Assembly: GCA_016213595.1 (NCBI GenBank)
Contig: JACRAA010000023.1
Coordinates: 1-12,254, forward strand
Source of the DNA: Actinomycetota bacterium
Lineage (GTDB): Bacteria; Actinomycetota; Actinomycetes; Propionibacteriales; Propionibacteriaceae
Direction: 5' to 3'
Length of the DNA stretch: 12,254 nucleotides
In this document: positions 1 through 7,409 of the stretch, in pieces
How positions within the stretch are numbered: position 1 is the first letter of the stretch
How the letters are laid out: each line of letters begins with the position of its first letter
Translations under genes and position numbers: made by a program
Notes under the pieces: model-generated
Seen by the model: the letters and a program-made list of their open reading frames with translations, nothing else
Database searches by the model: none
Told to the model about the DNA's origin: nothing

Positions 1-75
1 AAGACCTGATGTTCCGAGACGAAGCTGTTCCATGGGGGTCAGACTAACGAGGATGGTCGGACCAACGAGCGCGGT

Positions 76-603
76 TCAGGCTCGCCGGAGTCCTTGCAGG
101 ACCGCGACGAGGGCCGCCCGGTCGCGTTGGGTCGTGCCGCTGGCGGGTGTCGTGACCGCGACGATCTGTACGACGCGGCCGGCGACGGGGACGAGCGCCA
201 CCTCGTCCGTGCCCATGTAGCAGCTGGTGGTGCACTCCGAGTACTGGTTGGAGAACACGGTCGCCGGCCCGAGCGGCGTACTGACCTGGTCCGTACGGGC
301 ACCTGCCGGCACCGACGGGTAGAAGCCGTGGTTGCCGTTCTCGGGGGTTCCGTCCGTGGCCGTGCAGCCCTGCCGCAGGACGAATGCCTGGAACTCGCCC
401 GAGGAGGTGTGCAGCCGGTACAGCGAGCCCGCGCACGTCGGGTCGGGTGAGTCGATGGTCGTGGCCGTACCGAGGACGGACAGTCGGATGGCATCCGCGA
501 GGCCGACGACGACCTCACCTCCGGTGGTCGTGACCGGCTGCGGGACCGTGTGCGTACAGCCCGCGAGTGCGAGTGCCGCGAGGACGACCGCCGTCCACCT
601 CAT
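76..603 (-). CDS. putative secreted lipoprotein, function unknown
   Basis: A 175-residue protein. Residues 1-16 form a short lipoprotein signal: Met-Arg, a hydrophobic Ala/Leu/Val stretch, then a lipobox Leu-Ala-Gly-Cys with the cysteine at position 16. Cleavage and lipidation there would anchor it on the outer face of the membrane. The mature part is rich in Thr, Val and Ala. It has four further cysteines (57, 80, 124, 128), enough for two disulfide bonds in an exported domain. I recognise no enzymatic motif or named family. No Shine-Dalgarno lies upstream of the ATG, but a TAGCAT hexamer ends seven bases before it, which suggests a leaderless mRNA. The HNH gene lies upstream on the same strand, 67 bp away with a palindrome between, so the two are probably separate units. 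The lipoprotein call is fairly sure; the role is unknown. Confidence 0.8.
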   Translation of the reverse strand: MRWTAVVLAALALAGCTHTVPQPVTTTGGEVVVGLADAIRLSVLGTATTIDSPDPTCAGSLYRLHTSSGEFQAFVLRQGCTATDGTPENGNHGFYPSVPAGARTDQVSTPLGPATVFSNQYSECTTSCYMGTDEVALVPVAGRVVQIVAVTTPASGTTQRDRAALVAVLQGLRRA

Positions 604-609
604 GTGGAG

Positions 610-636
610 ATGCTAGGCGCCCTGCCCTAGGCAGGG
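610..636 (-). promoter_or_regulatory. putative leaderless promoter overlapped by a palindrome
   Basis: On the minus strand a TAGCAT hexamer (615-610) fits the TANNNT -10 consensus and would place the transcription start on the A of the lipoprotein ATG at 603. Just upstream is a perfect 7-bp inverted repeat, CCCTGCC (620-626) and GGCAGGG (630-636), with a 3-base centre. The repeat occupies the place of the -10/-35 spacer. No good -35 is visible. It could be an operator, or a hairpin that ends transcription from the HNH gene. Confidence 0.4.
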
Positions 637-670
637 GAACAGCTCGACGGCTGCTCATGCGGCGTCCGTA

Positions 671-1117
671 TCAGGCGGCGTTGATGAGGTCGATGCCCCG
701 CGGGACGTACGGGGTGCAGTGGAGCCGCTTCATGCCCGCGCCGTGCGGGGTCCGGTTGGCCTTGCGACCGTTGCACGTCTTGCACGCGGCCACGCAGTTG
801 AGCCACGAGTTCGCACCACCCTGCGACTTGGGTCGGAGATGGTCGACTGTCGTCGCGTAGCCTCCGCAGAACGCACAGGTGCGGCGGTCGCGGGCGAGGA
901 CGCCCGGCTTGGAGAAGCCCGCCGGCTTGTACAGCCAGGTGGTCGCCACGAACCGCACGAGCCGGATGACGCGGGGTCGCGGGAACGGGCCGAACGTCAG
1001 GACCCCGTCCTGCTCCTCGACTGTTGCCACGCCGCGTACGAGCATGCCGATCGCGTGGCGGAACGTGACGCCACCGAGCGGTTCGTACGACGCGTTGAGC
1101 AGCACCACATGGCCCAT
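671..1117 (-). CDS. HNH endonuclease family protein
   Basis: A 148-residue protein with a C-terminal HNH nuclease domain. Visible are a zinc-ribbon pair of knuckles, Cys81-x2-Cys84 and Cys112-x2-Cys115, the Asp92-His93 core, Asn107 after Ser-Trp, and Asn116 after the second knuckle. These make up the metal-binding beta-beta-alpha fold of HNH enzymes. The N-terminal half (residues 4-40), with Leu-Asn-Ala-Ser-Tyr-Glu-Pro-Leu, is the extension typical of a widespread actinobacterial HNH family whose cellular role is not established. The start is supported by an AAGGAGG-type Shine-Dalgarno a few bases upstream on the minus strand (about 1122-1132). It diverges from the ABC operon. No restriction-modification partner or phage gene is nearby, so it is more likely a housekeeping family member than a mobile-element nuclease. 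Confidence 0.9.
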   Translation of the reverse strand: MGHVVLLNASYEPLGGVTFRHAIGMLVRGVATVEEQDGVLTFGPFPRPRVIRLVRFVATTWLYKPAGFSKPGVLARDRRTCAFCGGYATTVDHLRPKSQGGANSWLNCVAACKTCNGRKANRTPHGAGMKRLHCTPYVPRGIDLINAA

Positions 1118-1328
1118 CGAGCTTCCTCCTTTCCGCTGGCTGCGGAATCAGGCTGACCTTGGGCAGATTCTGACGGCTGAGGCGGCCCTGCGCCAGCACC
1201 TCGGCCCGTCCGGCCAGATGTCGAGAATGTCATCCCTGAATACCAGGTGAATCGGTTGAACCCCAGGTCTAGGCTGCCGAGAGGCGCACGAAGAGTGCCG
1301 ACTCCCCCACCACGTGAAGGAAGATCGC

Positions 1329-3188
1329 ATGCGTTCCGGACCCATGAGCGCCCGAGAGCGCGTACGGGTCCTGTACGGCGACAGTCTTACCCGGCATCCG
1401 GCGCTGCGACCGCCGCCCACGCGTCGGGTGCCCCTGACGTCCCTGTTGCGGTTCACGCCGTACATCCGCCCGTACCGGGGCCGGTTCCTCGTGATGTTCC
1501 TCGCGGCACTGGGCGGAACGGGAATCTCGATCGTCATCCCCCTGGTCACCCGCCAGCTGATCGACGGACCGATCGCCGCCGGGGACCGGCAGGGAGTCTT
1601 CGCCCTCGGTGCGGTCGCCCTGGCGCTCGGCCTGGTCGAGGGCGGTCTCGCGTTCCTCAGGCGCTGGGTGATGGCGATCGCGACTCTCGGCTCGGAGACG
1701 GGTGTGCGGCTCGATATGTACGCGAAGCTGCAGCGCCTGCCGTGGGGGTTCCACGCGAGGTGGGAGTCGGGCCAGCTGCTGAGCCGGATCATGAACGACC
1801 TGTCGACGATGCGGCGCTTCATCGGCTTCGGCCTGCTCATGATCGTGATGAACCTGCTCCAGATCGTGGTGGTCACGTCGTTGCTGCTGCGCCTGTACTG
1901 GCCGATGGGGCTCGTCGTCGGCGTGGCCGCGGTGCCCGTCGTGCTGGTGTGCCTCGTCAACGAGCGGGTGTACACGCGGCTGTCACGCGGCATCCAGGAC
2001 CAGACCGGCGACGTGGCCAGCAGCGTCGAGGAGGCGATGCAGTCCGTCCGCGTCATCAAGGCGTTCGGTCGCGCCGGGCTCGTGTACGACCAGTTCGACC
2101 GGCGGGCCAGGGTGCTGTACGCGACGAGCATGGAGCGGGTGTCGAACACCAGCAAGTTCTGGACCTTCCTCGAGGTCATCCCCGGTCTCGCGCTGGTGGC
2201 CGTACTGACGATCGGCGCGCTCGCCGCGGCCCAGCACCACCTGACCCTCGGCACGCTCGTGGCGTTCATCACGATGATGCTCTCGCTGATCTGGCCCGTC
2301 GCCGCGCTCGGCTTCCTGCTCTCGATGACCCAGGACGCGATGACGGCAGCCGACCGCGTGACGGAGATCTTCGACGCCCCGGAGTCGATCGCGGACGGTC
2401 CGCTGCACCTCGAACAGCCGCAGGGGGAGGTGGTGTTCGACAACGTCTCGTACCGCTTCCCGGACTCCGAGGAGGACGTCCTCCACGGGCTCAACCTGCA
2501 CGTACGGGCGGGCGAGACGATCGGGATCGTCGGCGGTACCGGCTCCGGCAAGACGGTGCTGACGTCACTCGTCGCCCGGCTCGTCGACGTCACGCAAGGG
2601 CGCATCACCATCGACGACGTCGACATCCGCGACCTCAAGGTCGCCAACCTGCGCGGGATCGTGGCCACCGCCTTCGAGGACCCCACCCTGTTCTCGATGT
2701 CGGTGCGCGAGAACCTGACGCTGGGCCGGCCCGACGCGACCGAGGAGGAGGTCGCGGACGCGCTGGAGACCGCGCAGGCAGGCTTCGTGCACGAGCTGCC
2801 CTGGGGGCTCGACACGCGGATCGGCGAGCAGGGCATGAGCCTGTCGGGCGGGCAGCGGCAGCGGTTGGCGCTGGCTCGCGCGATCCTCGTCAAGCCCCGG
2901 GTGCTGGTGCTCGACGACACCCTCTCGGCTCTGGACATCCACACCGAGGCCCTCGTCGAGGAGGCCCTGAAGCGGGTGCTCGTCGGTGTGACGGGTCTCG
3001 TGGTCGCACACCGCGCCTCCACGGTCATGCTCGCGGACCGGGTGGCGCTGCTGCAGAACGGCACCATCACGCACATCGGGACGCACAGCGAACTGCTGGC
3101 GACGGTGCCCGAGTACCGCGACCTGCTCAGCGCGTCGTTCGACGCCGAGTCCGAGCTCGACGAGCTGGAGCGGGAGGTGGCCCAGTGA
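1329..3188 (+). CDS. ABC exporter half-transporter, degenerate-site subunit
   Basis: A fused permease-ATPase of 619 residues. An N-terminal six-helix exporter domain (roughly 35-325) is followed by an ATPase domain (roughly 355-590). Motifs in order: Walker A Gly402 to Thr409 with Lys408, Q-loop position occupied by Glu450, signature LSGGQ 505-509, Walker B ending in Asp529 with Asp530 where the catalytic Glu should be, D-loop SALD, and switch His561. Glu in the Q-loop plus Asp for Glu marks the non-hydrolysing site of heterodimeric exporters such as LmrC or TM287, so this protein should work only with the next gene product. Multidrug or lipid export is likely, but the substrate cannot be read from sequence. 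I chose ATG 1329 because AAGGAAG (1317-1323) sits five bases upstream. An in-frame GTG at 1314 has no such site. Confidence 0.95.
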   Translation: MRSGPMSARERVRVLYGDSLTRHPALRPPPTRRVPLTSLLRFTPYIRPYRGRFLVMFLAALGGTGISIVIPLVTRQLIDGPIAAGDRQGVFALGAVALALGLVEGGLAFLRRWVMAIATLGSETGVRLDMYAKLQRLPWGFHARWESGQLLSRIMNDLSTMRRFIGFGLLMIVMNLLQIVVVTSLLLRLYWPMGLVVGVAAVPVVLVCLVNERVYTRLSRGIQDQTGDVASSVEEAMQSVRVIKAFGRAGLVYDQFDRRARVLYATSMERVSNTSKFWTFLEVIPGLALVAVLTIGALAAAQHHLTLGTLVAFITMMLSLIWPVAALGFLLSMTQDAMTAADRVTEIFDAPESIADGPLHLEQPQGEVVFDNVSYRFPDSEEDVLHGLNLHVRAGETIGIVGGTGSGKTVLTSLVARLVDVTQGRITIDDVDIRDLKVANLRGIVATAFEDPTLFSMSVRENLTLGRPDATEEEVADALETAQAGFVHELPWGLDTRIGEQGMSLSGGQRQRLALARAILVKPRVLVLDDTLSALDIHTEALVEEALKRVLVGVTGLVVAHRASTVMLADRVALLQNGTITHIGTHSELLATVPEYRDLLSASFDAESELDELEREVAQ

Positions 3189-5155
3189 CCGCGGAGGAAG
3201 CCTCCGTCGAGGAGGACGAGAGGGACTCCCTCGCGCAGGACGAGTCACCCTCACTCGAGGAGGACGTGGAGCCCGGCGACCGGGACGAGGAGTCCGGTGA
3301 CCAGGACCGGCAGTCGGTCGACCACAGCGACGAGACCGCCCGCGACCTCGAGTGGCGCGGCGTTGCGGCGGAGCAGCGCGATGCGCTCAGCGAGCGGGCC
3401 GGGATCAAGCTGGCGGCGCGCAGCCGGGCGCTGCTCGGCGACCTGCTCCGTCCGTACCGGATCTCGATCGGCCTGCTCGTGGTGGCCGTCGTGCTGGAGA
3501 ACCTGGCACGCCTCGCCGCGCCCTACCTCGTACAGCGCGGTATCGACTTCGGGGTGCCGCCGCTGCTCGCCGGCGGGTCGGCCGCGACGCTGGTCGAGGT
3601 CGTCGCGCTCATGGTCGTCGCCGTCGGCGTCCAGACCGTCACCCGCGTCTACTTCCTGCGACTCTCCGGCCGGGTCGGGCAGGAGGTGCTGCTCGAGCTG
3701 CGTCGGCGCGTGTTCCGGAAGTTCCTCCGGCTCGACGTGGCCTTCCACGACTCGTACACGTCGGGCCGTGCCGTCTCCAGGCTGACCTCGGACATGGACG
3801 CGATCGCCGAGCTGCTGCAGGGCGGCTTCGACGGGCTCGTCAACGCGGTCCTGTCGATCGTCGGCGTCTCGGTCATGCTGCTGGTGCTCGACTGGCGGCT
3901 GGGGCTGATGTGCCTCGCCACCATGGGGTTCGTCGTGCTGCTGCTGCGGTGGTTCCGCCGGGAGTCTGCGACGAACTACCGTGCGGTCCGCGAGGCGTCG
4001 GCCATGGTGATCGTGCAGTTCGTCGAGACGATGACCGGCATCAAGGCCGTGCAGGCGTACCGGCGTGAGCCGCGCAACCAGGAGCTCTTCCTGGGGCTGG
4101 CGGACCGGTTCCGGGCCATCAACGTACGGACGTTCCGGCTGTTCGCCGTCTTCCAGCCCGGCATCCGCATCATCGGCAACACGGCGACAGGTGTCGTCCT
4201 GCTCGTCGGCGGCCTGTTCGTGCTGGACCACTCCATGACCGTCGGGGTGCTGGCCGCGTTCCTGCTGTACCTGCGGCAGTTCTTCGAGCCGATGCAGGAC
4301 ATCTCGCAGTTCTACAACTCCTTCCAGTCGGCGATCTCGGCGCTCGAGAAGCTGTCGGGGGTGCTCGAGCAGGAGGACGGCGTGCCGGAGCCGAGCGAGC
4401 CTGTACCGCTGCCTCAGGCGAGCGGCGCGCTCGACCTCGACGAGGTGCAGTTCTCGTACGTGCCCGGCGTGCCGGTCCTCCCCAGCCTGGACCTCCACGT
4501 GCCGGCCGGGCAGACCGTGGCCCTCGTCGGCACGACCGGCGCGGGGAAGACGACGATCGCGAAGCTCATCTCGCGCTTCTACGACCCGACGAGCGGGATG
4601 GTACGGCTCGACGGGGTCGACCTCCGGGAGGTCAGCGACGACGACCTGCGGCGGGCGGTGACCATGGTGACCCAGGAGAACGTCGTCTTCGCCGGCACGA
4701 TCGCCGACAACATCGCGTTCGGCAAGCCGGGCGCCTCACGCGAGGAGATCGAGGCGGCCGCGCGAGTCGTCGGAGCCAACACCTTCATCGAGGCGCTGCC
4801 CGACACGTACGACACGGACGTCGCCAAGCGCGGCGGTCGTCTCTCCGCCGGCCAGAGGCAGCTGCTCGTGTTCGCCCGGGCCGTCCTGGCGGACCCGCGG
4901 GTGCTGATCCTCGACGAGGCGACGTCGTCGCTCGACGTCCCGTCGGAGCGGGCCGTACAGAGGGCGCTGCAGACGCTGCTCTCGGACCGTACGGCGGTCA
5001 TCATCGCCCACCGGCTGTCGACCGTGGAGATCGCCGACCGCATCCTCGTGCTCGAGCACGGCCGGATCATCGAGGACGGTACCCCTGCTGAGCTCCTCGC
5101 CCGGGGCGGTCACTACGCCGACCTCCACTCCTCGTGGATCAGCTCCCTGGCCTGA
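3185..5155 (+). CDS. ABC exporter half-transporter, catalytic subunit with acidic N-tail
   Basis: A 656-residue permease-ATPase that pairs with the preceding protein. GTG 3185 overlaps the previous stop codon (GTGA) and has GGGAGG (3172-3177) seven bases upstream, so the two are translationally coupled. After an N-terminal cytoplasmic tail the six-helix exporter domain spans about 90-390 and the ATPase about 420-650. Motifs: Walker A Gly449 to Thr457 with Lys455, Q-loop Gln497, signature LSAGQ 553-557 (Ala for the usual Gly), Walker B Asp577 with catalytic Glu578, D-loop SSLD, switch His609. The intact Glu and Gln form the hydrolysing site with the partner's LSGGQ. The altered LSAGQ faces the partner's degenerate site, as in LmrD/TM288. 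Unusual: residues 1-56 hold 24 Asp/Glu against 4 Arg. No regulator is adjacent to suggest the substrate. Confidence 0.95.
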   Translation: MTAEEASVEEDERDSLAQDESPSLEEDVEPGDRDEESGDQDRQSVDHSDETARDLEWRGVAAEQRDALSERAGIKLAARSRALLGDLLRPYRISIGLLVVAVVLENLARLAAPYLVQRGIDFGVPPLLAGGSAATLVEVVALMVVAVGVQTVTRVYFLRLSGRVGQEVLLELRRRVFRKFLRLDVAFHDSYTSGRAVSRLTSDMDAIAELLQGGFDGLVNAVLSIVGVSVMLLVLDWRLGLMCLATMGFVVLLLRWFRRESATNYRAVREASAMVIVQFVETMTGIKAVQAYRREPRNQELFLGLADRFRAINVRTFRLFAVFQPGIRIIGNTATGVVLLVGGLFVLDHSMTVGVLAAFLLYLRQFFEPMQDISQFYNSFQSAISALEKLSGVLEQEDGVPEPSEPVPLPQASGALDLDEVQFSYVPGVPVLPSLDLHVPAGQTVALVGTTGAGKTTIAKLISRFYDPTSGMVRLDGVDLREVSDDDLRRAVTMVTQENVVFAGTIADNIAFGKPGASREEIEAAARVVGANTFIEALPDTYDTDVAKRGGRLSAGQRQLLVFARAVLADPRVLILDEATSSLDVPSERAVQRALQTLLSDRTAVIIAHRLSTVEIADRILVLEHGRIIEDGTPAELLARGGHYADLHSSWISSLA

Positions 5156-5172
5156 GCCGTACGGGGTCGGAG

Positions 5173-5199
5173 CGGATCCCTACTCAGCCTCGGGATCCG
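5173..5199. terminator. possible bidirectional terminator between convergent genes
   Basis: A perfect 8-bp inverted repeat, CGGATCCC (5173-5180) and GGGATCCG (5192-5199), with an 11-base loop, lies just after the ABC operon and covers the end of the convergent VOC gene. There is no T-run on either side, so a Rho-independent role is only plausible. Confidence 0.35.
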
Positions 5200-5575
5200 G
5201 CTGGTGGATGCCGAAGACGTTGTTCTCGGTGTCGTGGAAGTAGCCCTGCCACGCCATCTTGGCGAGTGCGTGCTTCGGCAGGGCAACGCTTCCGCCGGCC
5301 CTCTCGATCCCGGCAGCGGTGGCGTCGAAGTCCTCGACCTGGACGGTCAGCACAGCACCGGCAATCGGACCCCCGACGGGCATGTTCTCGCCCTGCCGCT
5401 GCATGATTGCCCCGTTGATGCCGGGCTCGCCCTCCTCGCCGGTGACCAGCCCGAAGTAGGGGCTGCCGGTGAAGGAGCTCCAGTCCTCCACCTTCCAGCC
5501 GAAGACGTCCCGGTAGAACGCGACCGCCCGGTCGACATCGGCGGCGTGGATCTCGAAGTGCACGACACGTGGCAT
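5180..5575 (-). CDS. VOC superfamily protein (glyoxalase/bleomycin-resistance fold)
   Basis: A 131-residue single VOC-fold protein made of two beta-alpha-beta-beta-beta modules. The opening His-Phe-Glu-Ile-His (6-10), followed by Asp-Arg-Ala-Val-Ala-Phe-Tyr and Val-Phe-Gly-Trp, is the usual first module of this superfamily. The second module begins near Val77 and ends with Asn-Asn-Val-Phe-Gly-Ile-His. His6 or His10 could be a metal ligand. The usual late Glu ligand is not clear, as Gly122 stands near that place, so classical glyoxalase I activity should not be assumed. Members may be metal enzymes, antibiotic-binding proteins or of unknown function. GAGGAGG (5580-5586) precedes the ATG by four bases. 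It converges on the ABC operon, and its stop codon lies inside an inverted repeat. Confidence 0.9.
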   Translation of the reverse strand: MPRVVHFEIHAADVDRAVAFYRDVFGWKVEDWSSFTGSPYFGLVTGEEGEPGINGAIMQRQGENMPVGGPIAGAVLTVQVEDFDATAAGIERAGGSVALPKHALAKMAWQGYFHDTENNVFGIHQPDPEAE

Positions 5576-5652
5576 GAGTCCTCCTCAGGATCGGCTGGGC
5601 CACCAAGGTAACCCTGGCTGCTTCCGCGAGGGAACGCCCTCGGACCCTGACT

Positions 5653-6249
5653 TCAGTCCGAGAGGGTGGCTCCCAGATGAGCGGCCATCGCCGGAGCGAG
5701 GTCGAGCACCTGACCGGGGCTGAGGACGACTCCGCGCAGGGACCCGAGCCCGTCGACACGTTGCAGGGAGGACGTGCTGAGGTCGGTCGAGGCCAGCCGG
5801 TTGTTGTGGAGCTCGACGGTCCCGATGCTGCAGTCCGAGAGCCGAAGGCTCGTCCCTGTGGCGTCCGTGAGCGACACCTCGCCGACCTGGACGCGGGTGA
5901 GGACGACCTCCCGGATCGTCGAGCCTCGCAGGTTGAGGTAGTCGATCTTCGCGTCGGTGATCCTCAGCCGCAGCAGGGTGGAGCTCGACAGGTCGAGGAG
6001 ACCGAAGCGGGAGTCGCGGATCTCCGAGTCGCGCCAGGACGAGTGGGGCGAGGTGAGGGCGCTCGCCGCTGTCCGTGCCCACGTGGAGTCCACGACGTGA
6101 AGCCCGGTCAGCCGCGCCTCGTCCATGCGGCAGTCCTCGAGCCGGCACTCGAGCATCCGTACGTCACCGGCCCGTACGCCGCTGAAGTCCGCCCCTGAGA
6201 GCTGCTCGCCGTCGAGGTCGGATCCTGTACGAAGCGTCGTCACTGCCAC
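5653..6249 (-). CDS. pentapeptide repeat protein
   Basis: A 198-residue protein built of degenerate five-residue repeats of the A(D/N)LXX type from about residue 17 to 176 (for example Leu-Ser-Gly-Ala-Asp-Phe-Ser-Gly, later Asp-Leu-Ser-Thr-Ser-Ser-Leu). Such repeats form a right-handed quadrilateral beta-helix. A C-terminal helical cap (about 177-195, Ser-Pro-Gly-Gln then Leu-Ala-Pro-Ala-Met-Ala-Ala-His-Leu) is common in actinobacterial members. Some relatives (Qnr, MfpA) mimic DNA and protect gyrase from quinolones. Nothing here proves that activity, and the function of most family members is unknown. The start is GTG 6249. There is no Shine-Dalgarno, but a TAGCGT -10 hexamer would start the RNA exactly at that GTG; a second GTG two codons later is an alternative. 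It is divergent from tRNA-Asn. Confidence 0.88.
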   Translation of the reverse strand: MAVTTLRTGSDLDGEQLSGADFSGVRAGDVRMLECRLEDCRMDEARLTGLHVVDSTWARTAASALTSPHSSWRDSEIRDSRFGLLDLSSSTLLRLRITDAKIDYLNLRGSTIREVVLTRVQVGEVSLTDATGTSLRLSDCSIGTVELHNNRLASTDLSTSSLQRVDGLGSLRGVVLSPGQVLDLAPAMAAHLGATLSD

Positions 6250-6255
6250 GCCTGC

Positions 6256-6261
6256 ACGCTA
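6256..6261 (-). promoter_or_regulatory. putative leaderless -10 of the pentapeptide repeat gene
   Basis: Minus-strand TAGCGT (6261-6256) matches TANNNT and lies six bases before GTG 6249, so the predicted +1 is the first base of the start codon. A clear -35 is not seen. Confidence 0.35.
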
Positions 6262-6282
6262 GCCCACGCGAGCAGTCTCGAT

Positions 6283-6312
6283 GCGACAGCCCGACACCGC
6301 GTCTGCTAGCCT
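6283..6312 (+). promoter_or_regulatory. putative promoter of tRNA-Asn
   Basis: An extended -10, TGC followed by TAGCCT (6307-6312), is preceded 18 bases upstream by GCGACA (6283-6288), a 4/6 match to the sigma-70 -35 consensus. The predicted start falls about 13 bases before the mature tRNA, leaving a short 5' leader for RNase P. Confidence 0.4.
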
Positions 6313-6331
6313 TCTGCAGCGCCGCAAGCGG

Positions 6332-6404
6332 TCCCCCGTAGCTCAATTGGCAGAGCATTCGACTGTTAATCGAAGGGTTACTGGTTCGAGTCCAGTCGGG
6401 GGAG
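6332..6404 (+). tRNA. tRNA-Asn (GTT)
   Basis: A 73-base cloverleaf. The acceptor stem is TCCCCCG (6332-6338) with CGGGGGA (6397-6403). The anticodon stem is TTCGA/TCGAA (6358-6362, 6370-6374) around loop CTGTTAA, with anticodon GTT at 6365-6367. The T arm is ACTGG, TTCGAGT, CCAGT. The discriminator is G6404 and an encoded CCA follows at 6405-6407. It decodes AAC and AAU. The antisense reading gives a spurious protein fragment and is not a gene. tRNA 3' ends are favoured integration sites for mobile elements, and the DNA downstream is compositionally different here. Confidence 0.98.
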
Positions 6405-6414
6405 CCACCAGCGA

Positions 6415-6463
6415 AAGCCGGTCTGACTAGGGAGAATACCCCCGTCAGGGCGGCTTCTTTGTT
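6415..6463 (+). terminator. Rho-independent-like terminator after tRNA-Asn
   Basis: A long hairpin has left arm 6415-6427 and right arm 6444-6456, giving 13 positions with one G-G mismatch and one G-T wobble. It can be extended inward by GGG (6430-6432) with the CCCCC at 6439-6443. The T-rich CTTTGTT follows at 6457-6463. It lies 11 bases past the tRNA body, as expected for a single-tRNA transcript. Confidence 0.7.
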
Positions 6464-6676
6464 CCTGTTGCATCCCTGATGCATCCTTCGTTCGCTCACG
6501 TAAGCCCAGCCGAGCAGCTCTCCCTGCCCGCATCCGGTCGGCTGGGGGCCGCCGCGCAAGGCGCGGACTCCGGATTGCCTAGTTCAGCGCGAGGCGACCA
6601 CCAGCCCGCTGTCAGTCGATGGCCAAGGAAGACTCGAGTCCCAGCCAGCTGGACACGGGCGTAGCCTGCGGGAGAC
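6464..6676. other. non-coding gap between tRNA-Asn and the NRDE gene
   Basis: I see no gene in these 213 bases. The stretch holds a short direct repeat, TGCATCC at 6469-6475 and 6480-6486, and a 6-bp hairpin, CCGCGC/GCGCGG (6552-6557, 6561-6566). A TAGCCT hexamer (6662-6667) upstream of the NRDE start may be its -10. No long copy of the tRNA 3' end is present. Confidence 0.5.
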
Positions 6677-7381
6677 ATGTGCACCGTGGTGATTCGCGTC
6701 CCGGAACCCGGCCGCGGCCCTGTGAGGGTTCTGGCCGTCCGCGACGAGGATCCACAGCGCGCCTGGCGGACCTTGGGCGCATGGTGGCCGGACCGGCCAG
6801 GGATCCGTGGGGTGATGGACGAGCTCGCGGGAGGAGCCTGGCTGGCAACGGATCACTCGACCCTCGCCGTCCTGCTCAACCGCGCCGGCGGAGCCGACGG
6901 CCCTGTCCTGACATCTCGTGGCGCCCTCGTGCTGGATGCCGTGGACCGACGACCACTCCCTGATCCGTTGACGACTCTGGGGTTCAACCTCGTCCAGGTC
7001 ACTGCAACGGGCGCCAGAGTCGTCTCGTGGGAGGGTGGCGCGCCCAGCGTGGTCGAGCTGCCGCCCGGGACGCACATCATCGCGCACGACGACCTGGACG
7101 ACCCGAGGACGGCACGCATCGCCGCGTGGCGCGACGCCTTCACAGCAGCCTCCACCAGTGCTGAGACCGACGGCCACTGGTGGGGCGAATGGCTGGCGGT
7201 TCTGGCCCGGTCCTCCCAGCTCGACCCCACCGACGACCGCGCCATCATCCGCGACAACCGCCCCCACGGCTATCCCACCCTGTCGCTGCTCGTCAGCGTC
7301 GCGTCGCTGACCAGCGAGGGCGTAGAGGTCAGGATGGCAGCTCTCGACGAACCTGGCCGCTGGAACGACCTCACCCTCTAG
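6677..7381 (+). CDS. NRDE family protein (TANGO2-like)
   Basis: A 234-residue protein of the NRDE/TANGO2 family. It begins Met-Cys-Thr, and Cys2 is the invariant N-terminal residue of the family, a candidate nucleophile after Met removal. The motif that names the family, Asn-Arg-Asp-Glu, appears as Val21-Arg-Asp-Glu24 followed by Asp-Pro-Gln-Arg. Further hallmarks are Gly-Gly-Ala-Trp-Leu-Ala (52-57), Leu-Leu-Asn-Arg (66-69) and Thr-Ser-Arg-Gly (79-82). The family is found in bacteria and eukaryotes. Human TANGO2 deficiency is a metabolic disease and a haem-trafficking role has been proposed, but the bacterial function is open. The start is fixed by Met-Cys. GGGAG lies only two bases upstream, too close for a normal ribosome site, so initiation may be near-leaderless from the TAGCCT at 6662. 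Confidence 0.85.
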   Translation: MCTVVIRVPEPGRGPVRVLAVRDEDPQRAWRTLGAWWPDRPGIRGVMDELAGGAWLATDHSTLAVLLNRAGGADGPVLTSRGALVLDAVDRRPLPDPLTTLGFNLVQVTATGARVVSWEGGAPSVVELPPGTHIIAHDDLDDPRTARIAAWRDAFTAASTSAETDGHWWGEWLAVLARSSQLDPTDDRAIIRDNRPHGYPTLSLLVSVASLTSEGVEVRMAALDEPGRWNDLTL

Positions 7382-7388
7382 GTGCGCG

Positions 7389-7409
7389 CCCGTTGGGGGT
7401 AGCCACGGG
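7389..7409 (+). terminator. possible terminator of the NRDE gene
   Basis: CCCGTTGG (7389-7396) pairs with CCACGGG (7403-7409), a 7-bp stem with a one-base bulge, starting eight bases after the NRDE stop codon. No T-run follows, so confidence is low. Confidence 0.3.

Noticed and set aside
1148..3076. 642-codon open frame on the minus strand
   Set aside because: It is antisense to the first ABC subunit, is Ser/Arg/Thr-rich without domains, and is a by-product of GC-rich codon use. The plus strand has all ABC motifs and a ribosome site.
1247..3184. Upstream in-frame extension of the second ABC subunit (giving a 1302-residue protein)
   Set aside because: The extension is the +1 shadow of the first subunit, with Arg/Pro/Gly-rich low-complexity content. 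GTG 3185 has a strong Shine-Dalgarno and overlaps the previous stop.
6469..6486. TGCATCC direct repeat as an integrase arm site
   Set aside because: Only two 7-base copies, with no recombinase gene or other repeats.
6164..6559. 131-codon minus-strand frame crossing the tRNA
   Set aside because: It translates the antisense of tRNA-Asn and of the terminator, a well-known annotation artefact.
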